Notes under the pieces: generated by a model | Told to the model about the DNA's origin: nothing | Seen by the model: the letters and a program-made list of their open reading frames with translations, nothing else | The model's database searches: none | Translations under genes and position numbers: made by a program | NCBI GenBank assembly: GCA_029558435.1 | Contig: JAKQEZ010000380.1 | Coordinates: 1-42,334, forward strand | Source: Bacteroidota bacterium | GTDB taxonomy: Bacteria > Bacteroidota > Bacteroidia > Flavobacteriales > Crocinitomicaceae | DNA length: 42,334 bases | Direction: 5' to 3' | Shown: positions 8,161-16,292 of the stretch, in pieces | Numbering within the stretch: position 1 is the first letter of the stretch | How the letters are laid out: the number at the start of each line of letters is the position of its first letter

Positions 8161-9750
8161 TTAAATCACCATATTCCAGTTTTTAGCGTCAGAATGTTCG
8201 AAATCCCATTTATAGCGTTCAGAAATTTCACCGTTTAAGAAAGCTCCTACTTTAACAGAAGGGAAAATCTCTTCGTATGTTTGCATATCGTTTAATGAAA
8301 CACGACGGTAAATGTGTGAACGTGTAATTTTTTTCATATCGTCAATTCCACATGCGCCCATTAATTCCATAAAATTGGTAATGGTTCCTTTGTGGTAATT
8401 GGCACAGCGCACTTTTTTATCGGTTACATCCAAACCTATGGTTAATTTAGGATCGTGTGTTGTGATTCCTGTTGGACAGGTGTTGGAATTACACAATAAC
8501 GCCTGAATACAACCTATCGACATCATCATACCACGTGCAGAATAACACATATCTGCACCCAACGCCATTACGCGTGCAATGTGAAATGCCGAACTAATTT
8601 TTCCAGAAGCAACAATTTTAATGTGTTTGCGAATATCCAAACCATTCAAGATATTATGCACAAAAGCAACACCATCAATCATTGGAGCGCCCAAATAGTT
8701 GGTAAATTCTTGCGGAGCAGCTCCTGTTCCACCTTCACCACCATCTACAGCAATGTAATCTGGATAAATATCCAACTCAATCATAGCCTTACAAATAGAA
8801 ATAAATTCTGCTTTGTGACCAATACACAATTTGAATCCAACAGGTTTTCCTCCTGATAACTCACGTAATTGTTGGATGAATTTCATCATATCAATTGGAT
8901 TGTCAAAAGCAGTATGATGAGGTGGAGAAGCCACTGTAGTGTGGGGTTCAACGTGGCGAATTTTTGAAATTTCAACCGTGTTTTTAACTGCTGGTAAAAT
9001 TCCTCCATGTCCTGGCTTTGCTCCTTGAGAAATTTTTAACTCAATCATTTTAACCTCAGGAAATTTTGCCTTCTCAGCAAACAATTCAGGGTTAAAATTA
9101 CCGTCTTTGTCACGGCAACCAAAATAACCCGTACCAATTTGCCAAATTAAATCTCCACCTTGTTTTAAGTGGTATGGACTGATACCTCCTTCTCCTGTGT
9201 TATGTGCAAAACCTCCAATTTTAGCTCCACCATTAAATGCTTCAACTGCTTGAGCACTAAGAGCACCAAAACTCATGGCAGAAATATTTAAAATACTGGC
9301 AGAATAAGGTTGCTTACAATCTTTATTTCCTACCAAAACGCGAGGATCTGTTTCTTCAAAATGCTTTGGAGCGATGGAATGACACATCCACTCATATCCT
9401 TCCGCATATACGTCTAGCTGCGTACCAAATGGAACGGTTTCTAATTCTTTTTTTGCACGTTGATAAATAGTTGAACGCTCAATTCTACTAATTGGTTTAC
9501 CATCTGTGTCCGATTCAATAAAATATTGATACATTTTAGGACGCAATTCTTCCAATACATATCTCAAGCGTCCAAATAGTGGGAAAATTCTCCGAATTGC
9601 ATGTTTCTTTTGATACATGTCTTGATAACCCATAATGGTTAAAATCAAGACAATAATAAAAAAGATTCCCCAATTTTTGTTTAAATAAATAGTTAGGGCC
9701 AACGTAATAGCTAAAGCTAAACTAGAAACAATTACAAATTTCTGACGCAT
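8161..9750 (-). CDS. Membrane-anchored FMN-binding glutamate synthase-like protein
   Basis: 529 residues. Two hydrophobic segments at about 6-23 and 27-42 anchor the protein; the rest is the GltB central/FMN-type TIM barrel (Glu_synthase family). FMN/substrate motifs include GEGGISPYH (187-194), KPGHGG (245-250) and VDGGEGGTGAAP (335-346). The 3Fe-4S cysteines are C414, C420 and C425 (Cx5Cx4C). The N-terminal glutaminase domain of true GltB is absent, as in the short archaeal-type and other stand-alone members whose physiological reaction is often not proven; glutamate formation from 2-oxoglutarate with ammonia from a partner is one option. It has its own promoter and terminator, so it is a single-gene unit lying inside the glycan locus. 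Confidence 0.9.
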   Translation of the reverse strand: MRQKFVIVSSLALAITLALTIYLNKNWGIFFIIVLILTIMGYQDMYQKKHAIRRIFPLFGRLRYVLEELRPKMYQYFIESDTDGKPISRIERSTIYQRAKKELETVPFGTQLDVYAEGYEWMCHSIAPKHFEETDPRVLVGNKDCKQPYSASILNISAMSFGALSAQAVEAFNGGAKIGGFAHNTGEGGISPYHLKQGGDLIWQIGTGYFGCRDKDGNFNPELFAEKAKFPEVKMIELKISQGAKPGHGGILPAVKNTVEISKIRHVEPHTTVASPPHHTAFDNPIDMMKFIQQLRELSGGKPVGFKLCIGHKAEFISICKAMIELDIYPDYIAVDGGEGGTGAAPQEFTNYLGAPMIDGVAFVHNILNGLDIRKHIKIVASGKISSAFHIARVMALGADMCYSARGMMMSIGCIQALLCNSNTCPTGITTHDPKLTIGLDVTDKKVRCANYHKGTITNFMELMGACGIDDMKKITRSHIYRRVSLNDMQTYEEIFPSVKVGAFLNGEISERYKWDFEHSDAKNWNMVI

Positions 9751-9842
9751 ACTTTTAATTTTAAATAATTAACACTATTATTTTCTTTTAATAACTATTT
9801 AACTATCCAAATCAAAAGATGTTTCCGTTATAAAAGAAAATG

Positions 9843-9873
9843 CAAAAGTAGCCCTTAAATAGTTAACTACAAA
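9843..9873 (-). promoter_or_regulatory. Complete Bacteroidota-type promoter of the glutamate-synthase-like gene
   Basis: On the minus strand a TTTG box (9870-9873), preceded by further T residues, is separated by 19 bases from TACTTTTG (9843-9850), a full TAnnTTTG match. The leader to the ATG at 9750 would be about 85 bases, longer than most in this window. Confidence 0.7.
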
Positions 9874-9915
9874 AAAAACGAGTTTATTAGAATGATTCTA
9901 AATAAGGATAAAGAG

Positions 9916-10737
9916 TTATACGTTGTCCACAAAAGAATTTTCTTTTCTGTTGTAGATATATAAACCACCTAAAAACAATAAGATAACGATGAAAAAGTTG
10001 AAAATCCAAATAATTTTAAACTCACCAAAACCAAAAAGCGACCAACGCCAAGCTTCAATTACATTGGCAATGGGATTAAAATCGAGTAAAAAGCGATATT
10101 CAACTGGTAAAATATCGTTGCTAAAAAACACGGGTGATAACCAAATTCCAAAATAGAGAATGAACGGAACAAGGTGCAGTAAATCTCTTTTTTTAATGGT
10201 AAAAATAGAAATCCAATACACCAAACACAAAGCACAAATGATGTTGTAAACCAAAACAAGGGGCATGAATACAATGTTCCACGAAAGGGTTTGTTGGTAA
10301 TAAATCATTAATAAAACGAGTAAAATAATGCTAATACCAAGCTCTATGGCAGCAATAATGACTTTTGAAAACGGAATAATGCTTTTGGGAAAATAGATTT
10401 TTTTTATCAAATGGGCTGATTCAAAAACGCTGGATGTGCCTGCACTTACAATGTAGGAAAAGAAATTCCACCCCAGCAAACCACTCAATACATAAATAGG
10501 ATAGGGAATGCCTGCTGTTTCCCACTTTAATAAAAATCCAAAGAAAAATGTAAAAATGAAAAGTGCTGTCAATGGTTGCAAAACTGTCCAACCCAAGCCA
10601 ATCATCGTTTGCGAATATTTTACTTTTAAATCTCTTTTGGCAAATACCCAAATTAGTGCACGGTAGTTCCAAATTTTAATAAAAAATTCACGAAACGTAT
10701 CTTGTTTTGATGAAATGATATGCAATTCGTCGCTCAT
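9916..10737 (-). CDS. ABC-2 type permease, polysaccharide exporter (Wzm type)
   Basis: 273 residues. A soluble N-terminus with WNYRALIWVFAKRDLKVKYSQ precedes six membrane segments, the standard layout of Wzm/KpsM/TagG permeases; the amphipathic RDLKVKYSQT stretch before helix 1 is a family hallmark. Together with a Wzt-type ATPase it moves undecaprenyl-diphosphate-linked glycan to the periplasmic face. Its start codon overlaps the stop codon of the WecE-like gene by one base (TAATG), so the two are translationally coupled. The matching ATPase gene lies about 3.2 kb downstream on the same strand, after two single-gene units. Length and topology are normal for the family. Confidence 0.92.
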   Translation of the reverse strand: MSDELHIISSKQDTFREFFIKIWNYRALIWVFAKRDLKVKYSQTMIGLGWTVLQPLTALFIFTFFFGFLLKWETAGIPYPIYVLSGLLGWNFFSYIVSAGTSSVFESAHLIKKIYFPKSIIPFSKVIIAAIELGISIILLVLLMIYYQQTLSWNIVFMPLVLVYNIICALCLVYWISIFTIKKRDLLHLVPFILYFGIWLSPVFFSNDILPVEYRFLLDFNPIANVIEAWRWSLFGFGEFKIIWIFNFFIVILLFLGGLYIYNRKENSFVDNV

Positions 10738-11861
10738 TATTCTTCCCAGTAGCTTTTAATTTTGTTAACAATGTATTGAATGTGTGTTTCGCCCAATTCT
10801 GTGTGCATGGGTAAACGCAACAATGATTCGGAAATTTCAATAGTATTGGGCAATTCTCTGTGTCCAAAAGAACGTCCTTTTGTTGAATTGTGCAGCGGAA
10901 TGTAGTGAAACATGGTTTCTATTCCATAATTGTACAAGTATTTTGACAAATTATCACGCTCAAATTGGTCGTTGAGAATTAAATAATATTCATGGCAATT
11001 GTTTTCTAAATGGGTGTCCGACATTAACCTGAATTTTCCTTGCAATTCCAACGGTTTGAGGTAATAATGATACAATTTTGAAACAATGTTGCGGTGGGCA
11101 ATAATTTCTGGATAACGTTCCAATTGATCCAATAAAACAGCGGCATTCAACTCGTTTAATTGGTATTTTGAACCAACATCCACCCATTCATAATACGGCA
11201 CGTTACCATCCATAAAATCTTCACGGTTGGTGCCAATGTGGTAAATGTGTCCCGCTCTTTTGACATAATCAGCATTGTTGATGAGCAATAAACCACCTTG
11301 CACTGCCGATATTTGCTTGGTAATGTCAAAACTAATAACACCAAAATCACCAATAGAGCCCAATGGTTGATTGTTGTAGTGATTGCCAAATCCCATGGCT
11401 GCATCTTCAATTAAAAAAAGATGATGTTTATCACAAAGTGCTCGCAATTGTTTCAAATCACATGGGTGACCGCCATAATGCATGGCAACAATGGCTTTGG
11501 TTTTATGTGAAATATGCTCTTCAATTTGTTGAATGTCAATGTTGAGTGTATTTTTATCAATATCCACAAAAACTGGAGTTGCACCTTTTGAAACAAATGC
11601 ATTGGCTGTGGAAACAAAGGTAAATGAAGGCATTATCACTTCGTCGCCTTTTTGAATGTGTAGCAACTCGGCAATAATTTCCAACCCTCCAGTAGCAGAA
11701 TGGGTAAGCAATAATTTGGAGGCTGGATACATTTTTTGCAAGTGCTCCAAACACAAATTGGAAAAATGCTTTTTTCTGAAATTCGTATAATTTGAGTATA
11801 GTAGCTCAATATTTTTCAGATAATTTGTAGATTTACCGATATTGTTGAATAATATTTTCAT
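10737..11861 (-). CDS. WecE-like nucleotide-sugar aminotransferase (DegT/DnrJ/EryC1 family)
   Basis: 374 residues from the ATG at 11861 (MKILFNNIGK); an in-frame start at 11879 would overlap the divergent gene. It resembles WecE (dTDP-4-amino-4,6-dideoxygalactose transaminase): GDEVIMPSFTFVSTANAF (72-89) and FHYIPLH near residue 335 match well. PLP ligands visible are D153 (EDAA) and the Schiff-base lysine K182 in SFDITKQ; the usual motif is SFHxxKN, so two neighbouring positions differ (His to Asp, Asn to Gln). It would convert a 4-keto-6-deoxy nucleotide sugar into the 4-amino sugar with glutamate as donor, feeding the acetyltransferase of this locus. It is cotranscribed with the Wzm-like permease. 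Confidence 0.9.
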   Translation of the reverse strand: MKILFNNIGKSTNYLKNIELLYSNYTNFRKKHFSNLCLEHLQKMYPASKLLLTHSATGGLEIIAELLHIQKGDEVIMPSFTFVSTANAFVSKGATPVFVDIDKNTLNIDIQQIEEHISHKTKAIVAMHYGGHPCDLKQLRALCDKHHLFLIEDAAMGFGNHYNNQPLGSIGDFGVISFDITKQISAVQGGLLLINNADYVKRAGHIYHIGTNREDFMDGNVPYYEWVDVGSKYQLNELNAAVLLDQLERYPEIIAHRNIVSKLYHYYLKPLELQGKFRLMSDTHLENNCHEYYLILNDQFERDNLSKYLYNYGIETMFHYIPLHNSTKGRSFGHRELPNTIEISESLLRLPMHTELGETHIQYIVNKIKSYWEE

Positions 11862-11863
11862 AT

Positions 11864-12772
11864 TTGATTCAAGTAGCACATATAATTAATCCCGTAAAGG
11901 TAAACGAAAAATCGGATTTACACTACGCGCAACCCATAACTTTTGAAACGATGTTACGGGCACGTGCTTTTTCTGTGCATCAAAATCAGATTCAATTGTA
12001 CACAACACAATTTGAGGAAGATAAAGCAATTATTCCGCAAGGTTTTTCGGTTTTGTCGAATTTAGAACGTTCTGTGTTGGATGTCAACCCAAGTTTAAAA
12101 GGAAAAAAACTTCCACTCATTGCCGATATTTTGGAAAAAAGAAAAGAGATTCAAACGTTTGATTATTTGGTGTTTACCAATATGGATATTGCTGTTCAGC
12201 CGTATTTTTACGATACCATTTTTAAATACATTGAACAAGGACACGATGCCATTGTCATCAACCGCCGACGTATTTCGGATAAACGAAGAACACTTCAAGA
12301 TTTGCCCTTGATGTATGCCGATATGGGGAAATCGCACCCGGGATTTGATTGTTTTGTAATAAAAAAAGAACTCATCGATCAATTCATCATGGGACCAATA
12401 TGTGTGGGAATTTCTTTTTTAGAAGCTACATTGGTACACAATATTTTTTCGTTTGCACAAAATCCACTGTATGTTCCAGATACGCATTTAACGTTTCATT
12501 TGGGGATGGATGTGTTGGTGCCGCGCAAAAACAATCCGTTTTATTGGCACAATCGAAATGCGTTTTTTAATTCAATATCCCCACAATTAAAACCTCATTT
12601 TGAGCTTAAAAAGTTTCCTTATGGGGCATTGCCTTTGCCTAAAAGAGCTGTAAAATGGATGCTTAATCCAAGTTTGTTTACTCGAAATTATTTGAATTTG
12701 GAAGGAAAAAACTTTGCACAGCGACTAAAAACCCGTTTGGATGAAATCAGATGGCGCTTGTTGCAAAAATAG
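11864..12772 (+). CDS. Unrecognised protein, possible GT-A-like glycosyltransferase
   Basis: 302 residues, starting at a TTG since no in-frame ATG or GTG lies between the upstream stop codon (11846-11848) and residue 30; the N-terminus VAHIINPVKV already looks like folded protein. Soluble, no signal peptide or membrane segment. FDYLVFTNMDIAV (99-111) looks like a GT-A core strand ending in an acidic metal-site region, and HPGFDCFVIKKEL (158-170) resembles the following acceptor-side element, so a nucleotide-sugar transferase is a reasonable guess. I cannot assign it to a named family. It begins only 2 bases from the divergent WecE-like gene and ends 1 base from the convergent cysteine desulfurase gene, in keeping with a role at the edge of the glycan locus. 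Confidence 0.75.
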   Translation: MIQVAHIINPVKVNEKSDLHYAQPITFETMLRARAFSVHQNQIQLYTTQFEEDKAIIPQGFSVLSNLERSVLDVNPSLKGKKLPLIADILEKRKEIQTFDYLVFTNMDIAVQPYFYDTIFKYIEQGHDAIVINRRRISDKRRTLQDLPLMYADMGKSHPGFDCFVIKKELIDQFIMGPICVGISFLEATLVHNIFSFAQNPLYVPDTHLTFHLGMDVLVPRKNNPFYWHNRNAFFNSISPQLKPHFELKKFPYGALPLPKRAVKWMLNPSLFTRNYLNLEGKNFAQRLKTRLDEIRWRLLQK

Positions 12773-12773
12773 A

Positions 12774-13919
12774 TTACACCAAAACGTTTTGATACACTTC
12801 TACCAAAACATCAACAGCATAATCAACCTCTTCGATGGTGGTATAGCGTGAAAATGAAAAACGAGCATTTGGTCGCGAAGTATCTGCTTTAATTCCTCTC
12901 AATACGTGTGAACCTGTTGTTGCTCCTGCCGTACAAGCACTTCCGCCACTGCATGCCACACCTTTTAAATCAAGGGTGAATAACAACATACTGCCTTTTT
13001 CGGTTGCTGGCAATTTAACGTTTAAAACGGTGTATAATGATTTTTCAGGTTCAATTGTTCCGTGAAATTCAACGCCAGGCAATTCATTTTTTAGACGCTT
13101 GATCATGTGCGATTTTACTTGTTGCACGTGTTGTTGATGTGCCTCTAAATCCGTATATGCCAATTCCAACGCCTTTGCTAATCCAATGATACCGTAAATA
13201 TTTTCAGTTCCACCTCTTAACCCGCGCTCTTGACTTCCTCCTTGGATGAGGTTTTGCACTTTTGCTTTTTTGTTCACGTATAAAAATCCAACTCCTTTTG
13301 GTCCGTGAAATTTATGCGCCGAACAGGTAATATAATCAATGTCTAATTTTTTCAAATCAAATGCATAGTGCCCCATTGTTTGCACCGTGTCTGAATGAAA
13401 AATAGCACCGTATTTTTTACAAAGTTCGTTGACTTTTTCCAACGGGAGCAACGTGCCAATTTCATTGTTGGCATGCATCAACGAAACCACTGTTTTTTTA
13501 GAAGTATCGGCTAATAGTTGTTCCAAATGCGCTAAATCAACAATTCCTTCGCTGTTCATGTTTACATGTACTAATTCCACTTTTCCTGCTTTCACCAAAG
13601 CATCAATGGTGTGTTCAACTGCGTGGTGTTCAATTGGAGTTGTGATAATGCGTTTTGCACCAAGTAATTCAACTGCCGAATCGATGGCCATGTTGTCGGC
13701 TTCTGTTCCACAGCTTGTAAAAATGATTTCAGAAGGCTCGCAATTCAATAATTTAGCAATAGAACGACGTGCGTTTTCTAATAATGCTTTTGTTGAACGT
13801 CCAAAAGCATGTGTTGATGAAGGATTTCCAAAATTGTTGTACATCGCATTGGTCATCACTTCAATTACTTCCTTTGCCATTGGAGTGGTGGCTGCATTAT
13901 CTAGATAAACGCTTTTCAT
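12774..13919 (-). CDS. Cysteine desulfurase (IscS/NifS family)
   Basis: 381 residues, class V aminotransferase fold. YLDNAATTP at the N-terminus, IEHHAV (96-101) stacking on PLP, HSDTVQ (175-180), the PLP lysine K203 in SAHKFHGPKG, and the catalytic loop cysteine C329 in SGGSACTAG are all present, giving the group I IscS/NifS pattern. The enzyme takes sulfur from L-cysteine, leaving alanine, and carries it as a persulfide for Fe-S cluster or thio-cofactor synthesis. No iscU, iscA or tRNA-thiolation gene is adjacent, so the acceptor pathway is unknown. A TATATTTG promoter box lies 25 bases upstream of the ATG. Confidence 0.95.
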   Translation of the reverse strand: MKSVYLDNAATTPMAKEVIEVMTNAMYNNFGNPSSTHAFGRSTKALLENARRSIAKLLNCEPSEIIFTSCGTEADNMAIDSAVELLGAKRIITTPIEHHAVEHTIDALVKAGKVELVHVNMNSEGIVDLAHLEQLLADTSKKTVVSLMHANNEIGTLLPLEKVNELCKKYGAIFHSDTVQTMGHYAFDLKKLDIDYITCSAHKFHGPKGVGFLYVNKKAKVQNLIQGGSQERGLRGGTENIYGIIGLAKALELAYTDLEAHQQHVQQVKSHMIKRLKNELPGVEFHGTIEPEKSLYTVLNVKLPATEKGSMLLFTLDLKGVACSGGSACTAGATTGSHVLRGIKADTSRPNARFSFSRYTTIEEVDYAVDVLVEVYQNVLV

Positions 13920-13943
13920 TGTTGAAAATTAGAATTGAGGGTA

Positions 13944-13951
13944 CAAATATA
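13944..13951 (-). promoter_or_regulatory. -7 promoter box of the cysteine desulfurase gene
   Basis: Minus strand TATATTTG, ending 24 bases before the start codon at 13919. A run of eight T residues rather than a TTG lies at about the -33 distance. Confidence 0.45.
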
Positions 13952-14078
13952 CAGTCTTCGGAAATGAAAAAAAATGAATTTGAGAAATATCTAACACATT
14001 TCTTAAATTTCTTTGTGCTGATTCTGTCAAAGTTGTAATAAAATATGCATTTTTGTAAAACTTCGAAATCACAACAAA

Positions 14079-14939
14079 ATGAAAATATATCCTTTAAATA
14101 CTGGGAATTTTAAATTGGACGGAGGTGCCATGTTTGGTGTTGTTCCTAAATCCATTTGGTCAAAAACAAATCCTGCCGATGAAAACAATATGTGCAACTG
14201 GGCTATGCGCAGCATGTTGATTGAAGATAGCGGACGTTTGATGTTGATTGACACAGGTATTGGTGATAAACAAAGTGAAAAATTTTTCTCGCACTATTAT
14301 TTACATGGTAATGATTCTTTGCACGGCAACTTGCAAAAATTAGGTTTTCATGCCGATGACATTACCGATGTGTTTTTAACGCATTTACATTTTGACCATT
14401 GCGGAGGCGCCATTAAGTGGAACAAAGATAGAACGGGGTTTGAACCTGTATTTAAAAATGCAATTTATTGGAGCACCGTCAACCATTGGAAGTGGGCAAC
14501 CATTCCCAATGCACGTGAAAAAGCTTCTTTTTTAACCGAAAATATTTTACCCATTCAAGAAAGCCATCAGTTGAAATTTGTGCAACGAATTGGCGATTTT
14601 ACGCAAAATGCAATTCCTAATATGGACGTATTGTTTGTGGATGGACACACCGAAAGCATGATGATTCCGCACATTCAATACAAGGAAAAAACAGTTGTTT
14701 TTATGGCCGATTTATTGCCAAGTGTTGGTCACATTCCGCTGCCTTATGTGATGGGTTATGACACACGTCCGTTATTGACCTTGTCTGAAAAAGAGAAATT
14801 TTTAATTGAAGCAGCACAAAAAGGCTATTATTTGTTCCTAGAACACGATAGCGTCAATGAATTGTGTACGGTGAAAGAAACTGAAAAAGGCATCCGATTG
14901 GATCAAACGTTTTCATTTGCTGAAATTTTTGGAAATTAA
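14079..14939 (+). CDS. Metallo-beta-lactamase fold hydrolase
   Basis: 286 residues. Dinuclear zinc ligands are clear: H102, H104, D106 and H107 in THLHFDHCGG, then H190 (VDGHTES), D211 (FMADLLPS) and H256 (LEHD). The order and the start KIYPLNTGNFKLDGG match the AidC/AiiA/YtnP-like branch that includes N-acyl homoserine lactonases, but most members have untested substrates. No signal peptide, so probably cytoplasmic. It is the first gene of a plus-strand run, 14 bases before the HU-SPOR gene. The lactonase idea is only a family-level possibility. Confidence 0.88.
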   Translation: MKIYPLNTGNFKLDGGAMFGVVPKSIWSKTNPADENNMCNWAMRSMLIEDSGRLMLIDTGIGDKQSEKFFSHYYLHGNDSLHGNLQKLGFHADDITDVFLTHLHFDHCGGAIKWNKDRTGFEPVFKNAIYWSTVNHWKWATIPNAREKASFLTENILPIQESHQLKFVQRIGDFTQNAIPNMDVLFVDGHTESMMIPHIQYKEKTVVFMADLLPSVGHIPLPYVMGYDTRPLLTLSEKEKFLIEAAQKGYYLFLEHDSVNELCTVKETEKGIRLDQTFSFAEIFGN

Positions 14940-14953
14940 AAAACTATACTACA

Positions 14954-16270
14954 ATGAATAACTATTTATTAGAACTTTTTAAAGAAGAAAATACGGTTAT
15001 CATTCCCGGATTTGGTGCGTTAACGATGATTAACAGAGCAACCAATGAACTGATGTTGATGCCCTATTTAAAACACAACGATGGCACGTTGGTTAAATTC
15101 ATTGCCGCAAAAGAAGGTATTGACGAAACAACGGCTAAATCAAAAATTGATGCTTTTGTTGATGAAATCTCTTCTGCAACCAGCAATGGTGGTAACTTTG
15201 AATTGAAAGGGATTGGCGTTTTGTCAAAAGATGCTTCTGGCGATTTCGTGCTATCGCAATCAAAAGAAGAAGAGTCAACTAATAATTCTCTAGAAGAAGT
15301 AAAACCTACACCAGTTGAAACTCCTGTTGAAGTAGTAGAGGTAGCTCCAATTGTTGAAGAACCAATTATTGAAGAACCAATTGTTGAAGAAGTTGTAGTT
15401 GAAACACCAGTTATAACTGAAAATAGTGTGGAAGAAATTCAAGAAGAAGTACAATCCACGCCTGTTGTTGAAGCTGTTAATGATGTGGCAAATGAGCCAG
15501 CAATAGAAGTGCCTTCAATAGAATCAGTTGTTACATCACCTATTGTTGAAGAACCTGCACAACAAGCTGAGAAAAAAGAAACTACTTCACAAATGGTTTC
15601 TGAGGAAGAGCAATGGAACGATGATTTGGATGTGTTGCCGTTGAATTACAAACCAGAGCGACCAAAACAACCTATTTTAGAAAAGGCTAAAAAAGACGGG
15701 ATGGCTCCGCATAAAAAGAAAACGTTGGTTTTTGCAATCTTAGCGTTCTTAATTGTTGGTGGAGCGGCTTTTTTAGGATTCAATAAAGATATTTTGAATA
15801 AAATACCATTCCTGGCTAGTAATAAAACCGAAGTTGTTGAACAAACTCCAGCAGTAGAAGAGAAAGTAGAACAAGAAGAACAACCTGAAGAAGTTGTTCA
15901 AGAAACTACACAAGAAGCTGAGGATGTTCCTTCAGAAGAACCAACTTCTGAAACTACTCCAGTTGAACAAACACCTGTTGTTGAACAAAAAACACCAGCA
16001 ATAAAACAACCCCAAACGCCAACTGTTGTAACTGCAGGAAATTTACAATTCAACGAATCGTTGCCAGTGCAAGTAATCGTAGGTTCTTTTAGTGTGGAGA
16101 GCAATGCCACACGTTTAGTCGAAAAATTAAAATCAATGGGCTTCCCTGCGGGAGTTATCAATGCGGGTGGCATGTCTATGGTTGCAGCTGCTTCTTTTCA
16201 ATCGATGGAAGAATACCAAGCCAATTTGGGACAACTAAAATCGTTGGGTAATTATTGGGTTAAGAAATAA
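14954..16270 (+). CDS. HU-like (CCDC81-type) and SPOR domain membrane protein
   Basis: 438 residues with four parts. Residues 1-104 form a prokaryotic CCDC81/HU-like domain (LLELFKEENTVIIPGFGAL, then ELKGIGVLSKD). Residues 105-250 are a low-complexity linker rich in Glu, Val and Pro with repeats such as IVEEP. A single membrane segment spans about 257-276 after KKK, so the HU-like part faces the cytoplasm. A second Pro/Glu-rich linker leads to a C-terminal SPOR domain (about 371-438, VQVIVGSFSVESNA) that would bind glycan strands stripped of peptides, usually at the division septum. The architecture is known in Bacteroidota and suggests a link from cytoplasm to cell-wall remodelling. Exact function is not established. 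Confidence 0.88.
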   Translation: MNNYLLELFKEENTVIIPGFGALTMINRATNELMLMPYLKHNDGTLVKFIAAKEGIDETTAKSKIDAFVDEISSATSNGGNFELKGIGVLSKDASGDFVLSQSKEEESTNNSLEEVKPTPVETPVEVVEVAPIVEEPIIEEPIVEEVVVETPVITENSVEEIQEEVQSTPVVEAVNDVANEPAIEVPSIESVVTSPIVEEPAQQAEKKETTSQMVSEEEQWNDDLDVLPLNYKPERPKQPILEKAKKDGMAPHKKKTLVFAILAFLIVGGAAFLGFNKDILNKIPFLASNKTEVVEQTPAVEEKVEQEEQPEEVVQETTQEAEDVPSEEPTSETTPVEQTPVVEQKTPAIKQPQTPTVVTAGNLQFNESLPVQVIVGSFSVESNATRLVEKLKSMGFPAGVINAGGMSMVAAASFQSMEEYQANLGQLKSLGNYWVKK

Positions 16271-16292
16271 ATTAAAGTAATAAAAATAAAAA

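Noticed and set aside
8161..9750. Full GltB glutamate synthase large subunit
   Set aside because: Only the central/FMN domain with the 3Fe-4S cysteines is present and two membrane segments replace the glutaminase domain, so it is a short GltB-like protein.
12095..12570. Overlapping frames of 60-95 codons on both strands
   Set aside because: All fall inside the 11864-12772 gene, which is the longest continuous frame and has a sensible protein composition.
13429..13908. A 159-codon open frame on the plus strand
   Set aside because: It lies wholly antisense within the cysteine desulfurase gene, whose motifs are complete; composition is that of a shadow frame.
15300..16000. Repetitive GAAGAA/GTTGAA pattern that might be taken for a DNA repeat array
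   Set aside because: It encodes the Glu/Pro/Val-rich linkers of the HU-SPOR protein in frame; units are irregular and there are no spacers, so it is not a CRISPR or satellite array.
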